Origin: Chara braunii
Taxonomy: Eukaryota; Streptophyta; Charophyceae; Charales; Characeae
DNA: 43,189 nt
NCBI GenBank assembly: GCA_003427395.1
Contig: BFEA01000610.1
Coordinates: 404,754-447,942 of the forward strand
Direction: 5' to 3'
Part shown: positions 41,265 to 43,189 of the stretch, piece by piece
Position numbering within the stretch: position 1 is the stretch's first letter
How the letters are laid out: each line of letters starts with the position of its first letter
Program-made: the position numbers and the translations under genes
The notes under the pieces: generated by a model
Told to the model about the DNA's origin: nothing
What the model saw: only the letters and a program-made list of their open reading frames with translations
The model's database searches: none

Positions 41265-41884
41265 TGAGAAAGAGAAAGAGAGGTTGGACAAAGTATACAT
41301 AGTGAGAGAGAGAGAGTTCTTCTTCTTCCTCTTCTCAGTCCACCATCTCCTTCTCCCCTCTCGACATTTGACTTCACTACATCTGCTGATTACGAGAGGA
41401 AAGAAGCAGAGCTTGGTGACGACGGATTCAGATTCGGCTCCTGGGCTTTAGACGCAGGTAACGAGTGATTATTTGGGATTAGTGACGAAGGCTTGATGTT
41501 GACGTCATTCCCATCTCTCTCTCTCCCTCCCTCTCGTCTGATCCTTCCTCTTCGTCTGTGCATGTCTGACATGGCACTTTCTTCCTGCGTACGGCGCCAG
41601 GCCCCTTCACAACATATGACGATGATGATGTTGGGGCTGCGCCGCGATATTGATCATTCGGATCATTGGCATCTAAGTTTTCCGCTGCACTATCTTGTAT
41701 TGAGAGGTTTGTTTTTGTTCTGGTCTGCACCTGTACAACAGGGTGTAGGGAAAGAGAAAGAGAGAGAGAGAGAGAGAGGAGAACGAGAGGGATGAGGGAA
41801 GGAAAGGATGAGCGATACAAGATTGGGTTACTACGTACCTGCTCCGCTGAAAATATCGCCACGGCGAAACGAGAGGGTGGGAGA

Positions 41885-42016
41885 GTGAAGTCTCCCGCCC
41901 ATACCTCGCCGCACGCTACATGGATCGATAAGACAAGCAAGTCAAAAAAAGATAGTGTATATTTCCCCGATTCAGCGGAAGATTTATCCCGTTTTTGCAC
42001 ATCCTATCGATGGTGT
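41885..42016. repeat. Inverted-repeat module, copy b
   Basis: A direct copy of 41100-41245 with substitutions (CTCCCGCCCATACCTCG, ATTCAGCGGAAGATTTATCC, CACATCCTATCGATGG). Each copy is followed by a TG/GA-rich simple-sequence stretch, so the duplicated unit may be larger (about 780-bp offset). Confidence 0.7.
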
Positions 42017-42075
42017 GTTTATATGCGTGCGTGCATGAGAACTCTACCAAGACGATTACACGCAGCCTCCATCGA

Positions 42076-42540
42076 AGGTACATATATATATATATATAAT
42101 AATAAATGACTAAATAAAATAAAATAGTATGAATCTACCGCTAGAGCATGGATAGATACACTACCGCGTGGGTATGTGAGGGTGAAGGTGTGTGAAGGAG
42201 TGTGTATGTGTGAAAGAGAGAGAGAGAGATTGGAAAACACTTGCCTATACGCTGCTAGTTGTGATCATAGCAGTCGGGCGATCAGCCCGAACGCGATGCA
42301 ACCCCCCACCCTTGTTGACTGTATCGGTCCGGAAAAGTAGCCGTATACATTCGTTATATCCATATTTTTATTATTATTTTTGTTTTCATTATTATCGTGA
42401 TCATGTTAATATTATTATTATTTATCATGATGATTATTATTAGTAGTAGTAGTAGTAGTAGTATTTATTGTTATTTATTTTTTATTTATTTGTGTAATTA
42501 TTTATTTATTTACCTTTTTTTTTTTTTGCCATCAAGATCG
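42076..42540. repeat. Cluster of simple repeats
   Basis: (TA)n at about 42080-42099, GA-rich at 42214-42229, ATT-rich at 42362-42440, (TAG)n at about 42441-42463, then T-rich to 42528. No gene. Confidence 0.85.
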
Positions 42541-42792
42541 GTGTTTTCTTCGTACAAACTGCTCATCGGAAAGTACGAACATCGCGAGATCGCAAAACAT
42601 AAGGTAAGAGACAACAAGCAGGGAAGAAGATGACGAAGAAGAAGAAGGAGAATGAGAAAGGTGGGGGAGGGGGCGAGAAAGGAACTTACCAATGGTGCCA
42701 TAGCCCCGGCTTCGTCTTCAAGGTACCTGCATCAAGGCACCATCTTAGTAAGTTAGTACCTAGTACACGATAGTGTGTAGGAGCTATGTATC

Positions 42793-42814
42793 CCCCGCGG
42801 TCATGACCGCGGGG
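42793..42814. repeat. Perfect 22-bp GC-rich palindrome
   Basis: Arms CCCCGCGGTCA and TGACCGCGGGG are exact reverse complements with no loop. Confidence 0.95.
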
Positions 42815-42819
42815 TCCAT

Positions 42820-42882
42820 CTCGGCCCGCGGTCGGGATCCCAACCGCTGAGGTCGGACCCGCGGTTGGGTGCGACCGAGAAT
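42820..42882. repeat. Imperfect GC-rich foldback
   Basis: It begins CTCGGCCCGCGGTCGGGATC and ends GCGGTTGGGTGCGACCGAG. The outer CTCGG and CCGAG and inner CCGCGG-containing parts pair imperfectly. It adjoins the 22-bp palindrome and may be the end of a foldback or TIR element. Confidence 0.6.
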
Positions 42883-42889
42883 TTCACAC

Positions 42890-43189
42890 ATTTTAAAAAA
42901 AAAATAATAGGCCAAAAAAATATATATATATATATGGGGTTGTAGGGTTTGAAGAGACCTACAACGCGGTAATTTTGTTTTTGGATTATAAAGTGTTTTC
43001 TTATTTTTTTTAAATAGAAAACTAAAAAAAATGTATTTTGATCAAAAGAAAGTTAATAAAAAAAAGGGAAAATTTTATTTTTTCGTTTGTGTGTGTGTGT
43101 ATGCATGTGGGGGGATGAAGGGCGACCCCTTCCCCGCGAATCAATCAATCTATCAATCAAAAAAAAAAAAAAAAAGTAAAAAAAAAAAA
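42890..43189. other. AT-rich end of window, simple repeats
   Basis: A/T-rich sequence with a (TA) run near 42920-42934, a TG run near 43089-43102 and poly-A at 43159-43174 and after. No gene seen. Confidence 0.6.

Overview
This is a repeat-dominated eukaryotic nuclear window. It has no intact host gene that I can support, no bacterial-type gene organisation, several microsatellites and two N bases (5619, 21944). The only extended protein-coding homology is a decayed Ty3/gypsy-type LTR retrotransposon on the minus strand. The tRNA-Asp-like primer site and the gag/CCHC protein families suggest a plant or streptophyte alga. The style of the gag-like proteins reminds me of Chara (stonewort) genome scaffolds, but this is recollection, not a search.

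Layout. Positions 1-7784 hold copy 1 of a very large non-coding repeat. 7785-21640 holds the retrotransposon: in minus-strand order, a GC-rich upstream region (21640-19170), a primer-binding-site-like sequence (19149-19167), gag (18794 onward), zinc knuckle and protease (17.5-16.0 kb), reverse transcriptase (15.3-14.6 kb), RNase H (14.3-13.9 kb), integrase (13.4-12.27 kb), then a second gag-like ORF with its own CCHC knuckle (12036-9752). About 21640-29466 is copy 2 of the large repeat, direct relative to copy 1. 29467-30525 is a T-rich spacer. 30526-39117 is a more diverged copy 3 in inverted orientation. 39118-43189 holds a repeat-like terminus, a tRNA-derived SINE-like segment, a duplicated inverted-repeat module, GC-rich palindromes and simple repeats.

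The large repeat is the most interesting object. It carries (i) an array of about 60-bp units, each a hairpin with an invariant AACTTA-containing loop and stems whose two arms change together; (ii) a segment derived from U6 snRNA with the ACAGAGA box, preceded in copies 1 and 2 by a tRNA-like Pol III box A/box B pair; and (iii) a terminus with the near-palindrome ATACCCTTRYAAGGGTAT a few bases from a TGTCGG edge. Copies 1 and 2 flank the gypsy internal region with their TGTCGG edges facing the same way. They could therefore be exceptionally long LTRs of one giant element (5' LTR about 29466 to 19170, 3' LTR from 7784 leftwards out of the window). A hairpin-ended DNA element or segmental duplication is not excluded.

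The retrotransposon is dead: premature stops (mostly TGA), frameshifts, a deletion in integrase, and altered catalytic residues in protease and reverse transcriptase. Comparisons here were made by eye; no alignment or database search was run.
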